This document shows, in pieces, positions 1 to 7,275 of a stretch of DNA of 23,947 bases (the first letter of the stretch is position 1; the number at the start of each line of letters is the position of its first letter). The stretch is from positions 1-23,947 of the forward strand of contig CALCYB010000015.1 of assembly GCA_937906485.1 (NCBI GenBank). Direction: 5' to 3'. Source of the DNA: an uncultured Rikenellaceae bacterium. Lineage in GTDB: Bacteria; Bacteroidota; Bacteroidia; Bacteroidales; UBA932. Below the pieces are notes generated by a model that made no database searches, was not told the DNA's origin, and saw only the letters and a list, made by a program, of their open reading frames with translations. The position numbers and the translations under genes were made by a program.

Positions 1-1545
1 CTGCCGAGTTATTTCGAAGATGATCCGGTGAAAGCTGCCTGGGTCCGTGAAGGTTGGATGACCGATGACAACATCCGTCACATCAATTGGGAACGTCTCT
101 ATCAAGTCAACCGCAACAGCGGTGACCGGGCCAAATACATCGTGGAAGAAGCCCATACGGATCAAGATGACTTGAATGCCAATGTTCAGTTTACCAAAAC
201 CTTCGGTCCCTTGTTGAAACTCAATCTGGGCTACAATTACCGTTGGAACAAGACGGAATATTACAAGATCGTCAAGGACCTGCTGGGGGGAGAATACTGG
301 TTGGATGTGGACCAGTTTGCCGAACGTGACTTCGGACCTTCCGGCGATCAGATCCAGAACGACCTCAACCATCCGAACCGTCAGGTAAAAGCCGGAGAAA
401 AGTACGGGTACGATTATTATGCCCACGTCCGGGCACATCGTGGCTGGATGATAGCCAATACCAACATCGGTCGTTTTGAAGCAACTTTGGCTGCGGAGGC
501 CGGTTACCAGACTTTCTGGCGCGAAGGCCTTTACCGCAAGGGATTGTTCCCGGACAACTCGTTCGGCAATTCCCAAAAACAAGGTTTCTTCACGTATACC
601 GCCAAGTTGGGGATGAATTATAAATTTGAAGGACAGAACCTGCTGTATGCCAATATCGGCTATGTACAAGCGGCTCCTTACTTCCAGGAATCTTTCCTTT
701 CTCCCCGTACCCGCAACAGTTTGGTGCCCCACCTGACCACAGAGAAAACCTTCAGCGCCGATTTGAACTACTCGTTGAAGGTTGGCGATTTCGCGCTGCG
801 GGCTTCGTTGTTCTATACCGATATCAAAGATCAGACGGACCTGATCAGTTTCTATGATGATATCCAACGGGCTTATACCAATTTTGCCATGAGTGGAATT
901 GACCAGCGCAATATCGGGATGGAACTTGGGATGAAGGTTCCGCTCAACCACAGTTTCTCCTTGCAGGGAGCCCTCTCTTATGGCAATTATATTTATACCT
1001 CCACGCCTTTTGTGACCCAGACCATCGACAACAGCGAAGCCATTGTGTTGGAGAATGCGAAGGTCTATTGGGAAGGTTATAAGGTGCCGAGTACTCCGCA
1101 ACTAGCGACCAATGTCGGGTTGCATTACCGTTCGGAGGATTATTTGTTCGCCAGCATCGATGTGAGCTATTTTGATGGTATGTTCTTGTCCATGAACCCG
1201 TTGCGCAGAACCGACTACGCCAATGTCGGTTTTGATCTCAAGACCCCCGAGGGCTATGCCCAGATGCGTCAGATGACGGATCAGGAACGCCTCAATCCCG
1301 GTTTTGTGGTGAATGCCAACATCGGGAAGTCCTGGTACATCCAGCGCAAATACAACTTGGGTGTGAGTGTGGATATCAAGAACATCCTCAACAATACGGA
1401 TTTCCGAACCGGTGGTTTTGAGCAGATGCGTCTGACCGCCAACAAGGATGCCGCCGGTAATGTCATTAATTATACGGCCTTTGATTCCAAGTATTTTTAC
1501 ATGTTTGGCTTGACCTACATGGTGAATGTTTATTTCAGATTCTAA
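1..1545 (+). CDS. TonB-dependent outer-membrane receptor, C-terminal part (5' end outside window)
   Basis: The reading frame is open from base 1, so the gene is cut by the window edge; 514 residues are visible. What is seen is alternating aromatic/polar beta-strand sequence rich in Tyr, Asn and Phe, with typical barrel segments (LNLGYNYRW, LLYANIGYVQ, ADLNYSLKVG) and a final strand ending MVNVYFRF, with the C-terminal Phe that outer-membrane barrels use for insertion. This fits the barrel of a Bacteroidetes TonB-dependent receptor with a carboxypeptidase-regulatory-like N-terminus; the plug domain and N-terminus are not in view. The next gene, 18 bp downstream, is a DUF5689 lipoprotein, so the pair probably forms a receptor/surface-lipoprotein unit. 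The substrate cannot be read from the sequence, and no SusD homologue follows, so a glycan role is not supported. Confidence 0.88.
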   Translation: MPSYFEDDPVKAAWVREGWMTDDNIRHINWERLYQVNRNSGDRAKYIVEEAHTDQDDLNANVQFTKTFGPLLKLNLGYNYRWNKTEYYKIVKDLLGGEYWLDVDQFAERDFGPSGDQIQNDLNHPNRQVKAGEKYGYDYYAHVRAHRGWMIANTNIGRFEATLAAEAGYQTFWREGLYRKGLFPDNSFGNSQKQGFFTYTAKLGMNYKFEGQNLLYANIGYVQAAPYFQESFLSPRTRNSLVPHLTTEKTFSADLNYSLKVGDFALRASLFYTDIKDQTDLISFYDDIQRAYTNFAMSGIDQRNIGMELGMKVPLNHSFSLQGALSYGNYIYTSTPFVTQTIDNSEAIVLENAKVYWEGYKVPSTPQLATNVGLHYRSEDYLFASIDVSYFDGMFLSMNPLRRTDYANVGFDLKTPEGYAQMRQMTDQERLNPGFVVNANIGKSWYIQRKYNLGVSVDIKNILNNTDFRTGGFEQMRLTANKDAAGNVINYTAFDSKYFYMFGLTYMVNVYFRF

Positions 1546-1563
1546 AGCAGGAGACGAAACGTT

Positions 1564-2367
1564 ATGAAAAAATATTTTCTTATTCCGTTGGTGATGCTGT
1601 CCGCTCTGATGACTGCATGTCAGGATTGGGATGCACCCGAACCTGATGGAGCTGCTATGCTCGAACCCAACATGACGATCCAGGAATTCAAACGCCTCTA
1701 TGCCGGGTCCCCGGTGGAGATTACCAACGATACCCTGGTCATTACGGGCATTGTGAACAGCAGCGATGTTTCCGGGAATTTCTACCGTTCTTTCTATATT
1801 CAGGATGAAACGGGAGGCATCGAGGTCAAGATCGGCAAGACCGGTCTGTACAACGATTATCCGGAGGGTATGCAGATTTTTATCAAGCCCAAATACTTGT
1901 GTCTGGGCGCTTATGGCGGCATGGTACAGTTGGGCGCGGTCTCTACCGAGGAACGTTACGAGACCTCGTACATTGATGCACAGACCCTCATTGACCGGAC
2001 AATCTTCAAGGGTGGGGTAGGTGCCCCTTGTGACCCGCAGGTGATTACCCAGGCCAGTGAGATCAATGACAATGTGCTGGGCGTGCTGGTCACCCTTCAG
2101 CAAGCCCGTTATACGGGGGGCGATGATGGCCTGATGACCTGGGCGGTGGCCGAGGATGCGGAGAACGGTATCGAGGCTGCTTCCGGCAACCAGAATTTTG
2201 ATCTGGGGGGCAAGAAAGTCGTTGTGCGCAGCAGCGGCTATGCGGATTTTGCGACGGCCCCTGTGCCGGCTGTGGGCTCATTGTGCAACCTGACCGGTAT
2301 CATGACCAAGTACAATTCAACCTACCAGTTGGTGTTGATTGACTTGAATGGTGTTGAAGTTTTATAA
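1564..2367 (+). CDS. DUF5689-family lipoprotein
   Basis: This is a 267-residue protein with a lipoprotein signal peptide: charged start MKKY, a hydrophobic stretch and the lipobox LMTAC with Cys19. The acidic residues just after the Cys (CQDWD) would suit export to the cell surface in Bacteroidetes, which is an inference. The body starts with a helix-like segment (TIQEFKRLYAG, about residue 39) and then an OB-fold-like beta region with ITGIVNSSDVSGNFYRSFYI and QDETGGIEVKIG (about residues 60-93), the pattern I associate with DUF5689. The family commonly sits behind TonB-dependent receptors, as here. Its biochemical role is not established; ligand or nucleic-acid binding by the OB-like fold is only a guess. 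It is probably cotranscribed with the receptor. Confidence 0.8.
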   Translation: MKKYFLIPLVMLSALMTACQDWDAPEPDGAAMLEPNMTIQEFKRLYAGSPVEITNDTLVITGIVNSSDVSGNFYRSFYIQDETGGIEVKIGKTGLYNDYPEGMQIFIKPKYLCLGAYGGMVQLGAVSTEERYETSYIDAQTLIDRTIFKGGVGAPCDPQVITQASEINDNVLGVLVTLQQARYTGGDDGLMTWAVAEDAENGIEAASGNQNFDLGGKKVVVRSSGYADFATAPVPAVGSLCNLTGIMTKYNSTYQLVLIDLNGVEVL

Positions 2368-2383
2368 ACCTTATAACTCAGAT

Positions 2384-3040
2384 ATGAAATTTTTTATTGA
2401 CACGGCCAATTTGGACCAAATTCGTGAAGCCTATGCATTGGGCGTTTTGGATGGTGTAACCACTAATCCCTCCTTGATGGCAAAAGAAGGCATCAAAGGA
2501 ACCGAAAACCAACATCAGCATTACATTGACATCTGCAATATTGTCAATGGAGATGTGAGCGCAGAAGTGATTGCTACCGATTTTGAAGGTATGGTTCGTG
2601 AAGGTGAAGCGCTGGCAGCCCTGAATGAACACATTGTTGTAAAACTGCCTTGTACTGCAGAGGGTATCAAAGCCGTGAAGTATTTCTCCGAAAAAGGCAT
2701 CCGAACCAACTGTACGCTGGTCTTCTCTGTTGGTCAGGCGTTGTTGGCAGCAAAAGCAGGAGCAACTTATGTTTCTCCCTTTGTAGGCCGTCTGGACGAT
2801 GTATGTCACGATGGAGTTGAACTGATCCGTAAAATCGTAGCCATGTACAATTACTACGGTTTCCAGACTCAAGTGCTGGCAGCTTCCATCCGTCATACCA
2901 TGCACATCATTGATTGTGTTGAGGCCGGTGCTGACGTGGCTACTTGTCCGCTCGCAGCCATTAAAGGTCTGTTGAATCACCCCTTGACCGATGTGGGACT
3001 GAAGAAATTCCTGGAAGATTACAAAAAGGTCAATGGATAA
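2384..3040 (+). CDS. fsa: Fructose-6-phosphate aldolase / transaldolase-like protein
   Basis: This 218-residue TIM-barrel enzyme belongs to the small transaldolase (TalC/FSA/MipB) subfamily. Seen: the N-terminal MKFFIDTANL, the TTNPSL motif (26-31), the Schiff-base lysine in HIVVKLP (Lys87, matching Lys85 of E. coli FSA), TNCTLVFSVGQALLAAKAGA and a terminal KGLLNHPLTD. Members either cleave fructose 6-phosphate or act as transaldolases in the non-oxidative pentose phosphate pathway, and sequence alone does not settle which. ATG 2384 is chosen over an in-frame upstream start at 2348 because the latter would overlap the preceding gene and the family begins MKFF. It lies 16 bp behind the DUF5689 gene but is a cytosolic housekeeping enzyme, so the linkage need not be functional. 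Confidence 0.93.
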   Translation: MKFFIDTANLDQIREAYALGVLDGVTTNPSLMAKEGIKGTENQHQHYIDICNIVNGDVSAEVIATDFEGMVREGEALAALNEHIVVKLPCTAEGIKAVKYFSEKGIRTNCTLVFSVGQALLAAKAGATYVSPFVGRLDDVCHDGVELIRKIVAMYNYYGFQTQVLAASIRHTMHIIDCVEAGADVATCPLAAIKGLLNHPLTDVGLKKFLEDYKKVNG

Positions 3041-3066
3041 GGATCACCTTAGATAGCGTGTGAGGA

Positions 3067-3705
3067 ATGGGACTATATACCAAAAAGCAATTAGATAACG
3101 GTGCCAATATTTATATTTGGGAAATAACCGAGACCGAGGACCAGTTAAGGGACCTTTGCCATCCGATTCCCAATGATGAATATGAGGAGTTGTTGCTCTT
3201 GCGTAGCGAAACCCGGCGTAAGGAAAAACTGGCCGTGAGGGCTTTGCTCAACGAGATCTTTCCCGAGAAGGTCTATTTGAGCCACCACGACAACGGACAA
3301 CCCTTTATTCCGAACAACCTGGTGCAGATCAGCATTTCCCACACGCAGCGTTTTGTCGCCATCATTACCCACCCGGAAGAGGATGTGGGAATCGATATTG
3401 AATGTGTCAGACGCGATTTTTCTGCCGTCGAAAAAAAGGCACTTTCAGAAGATGAGATCGAGGATCTTTCCGACAAGAACCACAACCTGCAATTGGCCAT
3501 CTACTGGTGCGCCAAGGAGGCGATATTCAAAAGAATGGCTCAAAGTGGGGTGGATTTTGCCGAGCAGATCGAATTGGACCGTTTCCGTCCCCGTGGTGCC
3601 GGGGAATTGGAAGCTGTCTTCATCCACAAAGACGGTGAAGAGGAAGAATTCGATTTGGAATATGAAATGATTGACGATCACGTTATGGTCTGGCTGGTTG
3701 GCTAA
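3067..3705 (+). CDS. 4'-phosphopantetheinyl transferase superfamily protein (Sfp type)
   Basis: This 212-residue cytosolic enzyme is predicted to transfer phosphopantetheine from CoA to a serine of acyl- or peptidyl-carrier proteins. The family motifs are all present: SISHT with His92, VGIDIE (107-112, metal ligands Asp110 and Glu112) and WCAKEAIFK (147-155, with Glu151). The length is typical of the Sfp/AcpT branch rather than the short AcpS branch. The gene starts 26 bp after the aldolase gene and ends just before a strong bidirectional terminator, so it closes the plus-strand unit. No polyketide or peptide synthetase is nearby, so the target is probably the fatty-acid carrier protein or one encoded elsewhere. 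Confidence 0.88.
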   Translation: MGLYTKKQLDNGANIYIWEITETEDQLRDLCHPIPNDEYEELLLLRSETRRKEKLAVRALLNEIFPEKVYLSHHDNGQPFIPNNLVQISISHTQRFVAIITHPEEDVGIDIECVRRDFSAVEKKALSEDEIEDLSDKNHNLQLAIYWCAKEAIFKRMAQSGVDFAEQIELDRFRPRGAGELEAVFIHKDGEEEEFDLEYEMIDDHVMVWLVG

Positions 3706-3723
3706 GTGGACCGGAGTAAACTC

Positions 3724-3762
3724 AAAAAAAGCATGAGCGGGTTTTTCCACTCATGCTTTTTT
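3724..3762. terminator. Bidirectional intrinsic terminator
   Basis: The stem GCATGAG (3731-3737) pairs with CTCATGC (3750-3756). It is flanked by seven A on the left and six T on the right, so either strand yields a hairpin followed by a U-tract. It lies between two convergent genes, the phosphopantetheinyl transferase and the C69 dipeptidase, and would serve both. Confidence 0.9.
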
Positions 3763-3782
3763 CATCTCGGAAGGACCAGGTT

Positions 3783-5483
3783 CTAGTACTGAATATTCGG
3801 AACTTTCAGGGTTTCAGCAGCATCTTTGGCCACGGCTTCTTTCCATTTTTGGCTGTAGCCGGGTTGGTCGGGTGATGCCGGAATTCGTTGGGTATGGCCA
3901 TTGCCCAGGAAGCGTCCGTTTTCGTCTTGTTTCTTCACGTTACCGTCCATGTATTTCACCAACAGGAAACGGTCGAGTTCTCTCCAGGTGTTCATCATGT
4001 CGTTGGCTTTCCGGGTTGAGTATTCGGTCAGCAGACCGCGTACGTCTCCACCGTGTTGAGCCAGGTACAACGCTTTTTCATCGATGGTCGGAAGCTCGGC
4101 TTCGCAGCCCAGTTCGTGTGCAGTCGCTGCTGCCTGAATCACAGGAGCCACGCGGTCATACATCAGGTAAGCGAAGTGGGTAACGCGGTTGAAGAGCCAG
4201 AATGCGGCTGAGTCGGAGTATTCCAACATGCTGCCGTTGCCTACGCGGATGCATTCGGGAACTTGAGTGATGCTGGTGTAAATCGGGGTGAGGCATGAGG
4301 TTGCTGCGTCATCCACACCGAACCAAAGTACGCCGCCGATTTCATCCGGCAACCAGGGACGGGCTTGGCAGAGGATCCAGAAACCGGTTTGTTGGGTAGC
4401 GATTGCACGTTCGTTCCAGTAGGTTTCGCCTTCGTATTCATAGGTCATCGGTCTCCAGCGGTAGGGGTTGTGGTGTCCGCCTGCTCCGATGTCTTGGGTC
4501 ATGTCCATCGGGGTGTTTTCGTAGTGGTCACGCATAACGTCAGCCACTTCTTTCATGGATACTTTTTCAGCGGGTTTGAAGTACAAGGGCATTTTGTTCT
4601 TTGCATTGAAGCCCATGGCATAATCCAGGTATTCTTCCGCTTTCTTGTCTCCGATCATGCCTTTGCCCAGGATGTTGAAAGCAGACCATACGCGGCCTTC
4701 GCAACCACGCAGTGCGCTGAAGTCAACGGGAGCATAAGCTTCGGTGAAGCTGAAATCTTCGTCTTTGCCGGAGAAGTAACCCATTTCACGTGCGAACGAA
4801 ATCACATCCTTGGAATAGAGCCAGTTTTCTTTGTCTTTCAAGGGGAATTTGTGGATACGGGCATGGTTGGCATGAGCAGAAATGTATCCGTCCGGAATGC
4901 GGGCAGCTACCCATACAGCTCCTTTGTTGACGTTCTTTCCGTTGACCATCTTGGTGCCTTTTCCAATCATTTCGAGGATCCATACTTCGTCCTTGTCGGC
5001 AATGGAGAAGCTTTCTCCGGAGGAAGCATAGCCGTATTCAGCCACCAGTTCAGTCATGATTTCGATGGCTTCGCGGGCTGTCTTGGCACGTTGCAGGGTA
5101 ATGTAGATCAGGGAACCGTAATCCACGATACCGGTTTCGTCCACCAGTTCGGGACGTCCGCCCCAGGTCGTTTCGGTAATCATCAGCTGGTGTTCGTTCA
5201 TGTTGCCTACGGTCTGGTAGGTGCGTTCCACTTGGGCGATTTCACCCAGGTAACGACCTGAATCCCATTCGTAGATTTTCAACATGGTGCCGCGGGGATA
5301 GACCATCGCAGGACTGAAATACAATTCGCCGTAGAGCTGGTGTGAGTCAGCTGAATAGGTTACCATGACGGAGCCGTCTTTGGAGGCACCTTTGGTGATC
5401 AGTACGTTGCTGCAGGCATCCAGAGGCTGGGCACCGAACAGGGCCGCTGCCAGGCAGAGTGCAGAAAAGAAAAATTTTCTCAT
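3783..5483 (-). CDS. Secreted C69-family dipeptidase (PepD-like)
   Basis: This 566-residue protein carries a signal peptide (MRKFFFSALCLAAALFGAQPLDA). The mature form would begin at Cys24 in ACSNVLITKGASKDG, which fits peptidase family C69 (PF03577), where an N-terminal Cys acts as nucleophile after processing. Further family-like segments are GSVMVTYSADSHQLYGEL, ETTWGGRPELVD and the repeated YGYASSGESFSIADKDEVW region. The family cleaves dipeptides; here it would act in the periplasm. The frame stays open upstream to 5735, but ATG 5483 is chosen for the signal peptide and because a good promoter lies at 5540-5547. It is transcribed divergently from the small secreted protein gene and ends at the shared terminator. 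Confidence 0.88.
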   Translation of the reverse strand: MRKFFFSALCLAAALFGAQPLDACSNVLITKGASKDGSVMVTYSADSHQLYGELYFSPAMVYPRGTMLKIYEWDSGRYLGEIAQVERTYQTVGNMNEHQLMITETTWGGRPELVDETGIVDYGSLIYITLQRAKTAREAIEIMTELVAEYGYASSGESFSIADKDEVWILEMIGKGTKMVNGKNVNKGAVWVAARIPDGYISAHANHARIHKFPLKDKENWLYSKDVISFAREMGYFSGKDEDFSFTEAYAPVDFSALRGCEGRVWSAFNILGKGMIGDKKAEEYLDYAMGFNAKNKMPLYFKPAEKVSMKEVADVMRDHYENTPMDMTQDIGAGGHHNPYRWRPMTYEYEGETYWNERAIATQQTGFWILCQARPWLPDEIGGVLWFGVDDAATSCLTPIYTSITQVPECIRVGNGSMLEYSDSAAFWLFNRVTHFAYLMYDRVAPVIQAAATAHELGCEAELPTIDEKALYLAQHGGDVRGLLTEYSTRKANDMMNTWRELDRFLLVKYMDGNVKKQDENGRFLGNGHTQRIPASPDQPGYSQKWKEAVAKDAAETLKVPNIQY

Positions 5484-5503
5484 AAAGTAAATGTGATAAT
5501 TTG

Positions 5504-5511
5504 TAATTTTG
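5504..5511 (+). promoter_or_regulatory. Possible -7 element for the small secreted protein gene
   Basis: TAATTTTG matches TAnnTTTG on the plus strand, about 80 bp ahead of ATG 5590. No TTTG is found at the -33 position, so this is weaker than the opposing minus-strand promoter. Confidence 0.3.
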
Positions 5512-5539
5512 TCCAATAAAAAATTGCTATGTATAACGA

Positions 5540-5547
5540 CAAAGATA
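5540..5547 (-). promoter_or_regulatory. Bacteroidetes-type promoter for the C69 dipeptidase
   Basis: On the minus strand the sequence reads TATCTTTG, an exact match to the -7 consensus TAnnTTTG. A TTGG lies 19 bp upstream as an approximate -33 element. The predicted start would give a leader of about 50 nt before ATG 5483. This is a consensus match only. Confidence 0.55.
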
Positions 5548-5589
5548 GCATTATTTTCCAAACCAACCAATGAATCAACTGAAGAACGC

Positions 5590-6033
5590 ATGAAGACCTG
5601 GATCTGTCCTTTGTTTGCCCTTCTGATGGGCATGGCTCTGGTGAGCCCTGAAATGCAAGCACAGCAACCGCAGAAACCGCCGACACCCTCGGAAATGGCC
5701 GAGAAGGAAGCCGCCCGTCTGGAGAAGTTGCTCAATCTGGAGTTCCACCAGGTGTTTTATGTGGATTCCATCCTGCAGCACGATATGCAGGCCATGATGG
5801 ATGAGATCGAACAGATGCACCGCGACGGCATGCAGGAAATGAGCAGTTACCGCATCGTGCAGGACCGTTGGAAAAAACAGATCGAGACGGCTTATCAACG
5901 GATCTTCACTCCGGAACAATGGGAAAAATACCTGATTGATTCCGGCCAGAAGAAATCCGACAAGAAAAAATCCCGTGAGGAACGTCGTCGTCAACGGGAA
6001 CAGGAGCGTATGCGCCGAAATCAGGAAGAATAA
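5590..6033 (+). CDS. Small secreted charged protein of unknown function
   Basis: I do not recognise a named family. The 147-residue product has a signal peptide (MKTWICPLFALLMGMALVSPEMQA, cleavage probably before QQPQ). It continues with a helical body containing EKEAARLEKLLNLEFHQVFY, a Met-rich helix (about 60-85), a segment FTPEQWEKYL that recalls the LTPEQ repeats of Spy/CpxP-like periplasmic proteins, and a very basic/acidic C-terminal tail (KKSDKKKSREERRRQR). It could be a periplasmic helical chaperone-like protein, but that is inference from composition and one short motif. ATG 5590 is chosen over the in-frame start at 5509 because only the former puts the signal peptide at the N-terminus. 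It is convergent with the PHP phosphatase gene, 19 bp away. Confidence 0.7.
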   Translation: MKTWICPLFALLMGMALVSPEMQAQQPQKPPTPSEMAEKEAARLEKLLNLEFHQVFYVDSILQHDMQAMMDEIEQMHRDGMQEMSSYRIVQDRWKKQIETAYQRIFTPEQWEKYLIDSGQKKSDKKKSREERRRQREQERMRRNQEE

Positions 6034-6052
6034 CGCTTACGAAGAATTTTTT

Positions 6053-6856
6053 CTATAAGGGCAGCAAGACCGGTTTTCGGTCCCGGTAATGGATGCTGTA
6101 GCGAAAGCCCAGGTCCTTGACCCATTGGTGGTACTCCTCAAAGTGGAAGCCGATGTGTCCAATCTTGTGGGCATCCGATCCGAAGCTGAGGGCTTCTCCT
6201 CCTAATTCTTTGAACCTGCGGTAGATGGCCGGGTCAGGGAGAGGATTTCCATCGGGCTTGATCCGGTAGGTCTTGGTGTTCAGTTCCAGGGTCTGCCCCC
6301 TTTCAACCAGCAGCCGCAAGATGCTGTCCAGTACATCTGCGTAATCTTTGTAGCAGATGGAATCGGGATAGGGAGAATAACGGGCGATGTAGTCGTAGTG
6401 CCCCAGAATGTCAAAATCCGGCATCAGGGTGATGCATTCATACATCACTTCCAGGTAACGTCCATAGGCTTCTTTGGGCGACAGACCGACATAGTATTCC
6501 CCGTGGTACGGGTCTTTCCCATCCACAAAATGGACCGAGGCGATGATCTGGTCAAAGTGATGCCCTTCAAGCAGGTTTTTGATCTTTTGGACCGAGCCGG
6601 GTTGCAGACCGACTTCAATCCCGGCTAGAACGGTCAGTTGCGGGTCTTCGTGCTGGCAGAGCGACCGGATGGCTTGTTGCTGCTGTTCCGGATCGAATTC
6701 AAAGGCGGTGATGCCTTCCGGTACGTCAAAATCAAAATGTTCTGTGAATACAATGCCGGCCAGGGAACGGGCTTTGGCCTGGTTGATGGCGGCTTGCAGT
6801 TCCATCCTGCTGTCGGCCGAAAAGCAGGAATGGGTGTGGGTGTCAAAAAGTTGCAT
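6053..6856 (-). CDS. PHP-domain phosphatase, histidinol-phosphatase (HisJ) type
   Basis: This 267-residue cytosolic metal-dependent phosphoesterase has PHP metal-binding motifs: DTHTHS (5-10), FTEHFDFD with Glu39 and His40, GIEVGLQPG, ASVHFVDG, ILGHYDYIARY and the terminal FGSDAHKIGHIG. This layout fits the HisJ-type histidinol-phosphatase family (TIGR01856), which releases histidinol from its phosphate in histidine synthesis. ATG 6856 is preferred to an in-frame TTG at 6865. The gene is the last of a three-gene run behind mutS2 and a lipoprotein, not in a his operon. Because many Bacteroidales carry a bifunctional HisB, the true substrate may be another small phosphate ester. Confidence 0.85.
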   Translation of the reverse strand: MQLFDTHTHSCFSADSRMELQAAINQAKARSLAGIVFTEHFDFDVPEGITAFEFDPEQQQQAIRSLCQHEDPQLTVLAGIEVGLQPGSVQKIKNLLEGHHFDQIIASVHFVDGKDPYHGEYYVGLSPKEAYGRYLEVMYECITLMPDFDILGHYDYIARYSPYPDSICYKDYADVLDSILRLLVERGQTLELNTKTYRIKPDGNPLPDPAIYRRFKELGGEALSFGSDAHKIGHIGFHFEEYHQWVKDLGFRYSIHYRDRKPVLLPL

Positions 6857-6871
6857 GACGGTCAAAGGGGA

Positions 6872-7261
6872 TTACCAGCTTTGGATCAACCAGGTTTTGT
6901 CTTCGTTGCGGGTCAGGATCATCTGTCCGTCCGCGTGGTGGAGTGAATCCAGCCGCAGGCAGTATTGGACCTTTACGCTGTCGCGGCCCAACTGCTGCAC
7001 TCCAAGGATGGAGGGGGTGATGGCTTGAGCCTGGTTGCGCATCTCGGTGCGGATTTCTTCCGGGAGGTTGTCGAATTCTTCCACGCTGTCCAGCAGGAAG
7101 GCAGCGGCGTCTGCGTCGCAGTAGCCGGCGGCTTTCTGGTAGTCAATGGTCAGGTAGGCGTCCAGAAAGTGGCCGACTACAGTCTCGGGGTCTTCTTTGG
7201 AGGCGTTACAAGCGGTCAGGGCCAGCGCCATCAAGGACAGAAACAGGTACTTTCTTTTCAT
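6872..7261 (-). CDS. Small NTF2-like lipoprotein
   Basis: This 129-residue protein has a lipoprotein signal peptide (MKRKYLFLSLMALALTAC, lipobox LTAC, Cys18) and a short alpha/beta domain. Segments such as TVVGHFLDAYLTIDYQKAAGYC followed by strand-like VKVQYCLRLDSL and KTWLIQSW at the C-terminus resemble the NTF2/DUF4878-type fold of small lipoproteins, in which a final Trp-containing strand closes the sheet. No catalytic role can be assigned. It sits 14 bp after mutS2 and 15 bp before the PHP gene on the same strand, so it is almost certainly cotranscribed with both. Confidence 0.72.
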   Translation of the reverse strand: MKRKYLFLSLMALALTACNASKEDPETVVGHFLDAYLTIDYQKAAGYCDADAAAFLLDSVEEFDNLPEEIRTEMRNQAQAITPSILGVQQLGRDSVKVQYCLRLDSLHHADGQMILTRNEDKTWLIQSW

Positions 7262-7275
7262 GGGTTGTCAAACAT

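Noticed and set aside
1102..2103. 333-codon minus-strand open frame
   Set aside because: It spans two real plus-strand genes in antisense; rich in His/Ile with no domain.
4365..5261. 298-codon plus-strand open frame
   Set aside because: It is antisense to the C69 dipeptidase and has no recognisable motif.
5484..5735. N-terminal extension of the C69 dipeptidase frame
   Set aside because: It would place the signal peptide inside the protein and overlap the divergent gene and the promoter.
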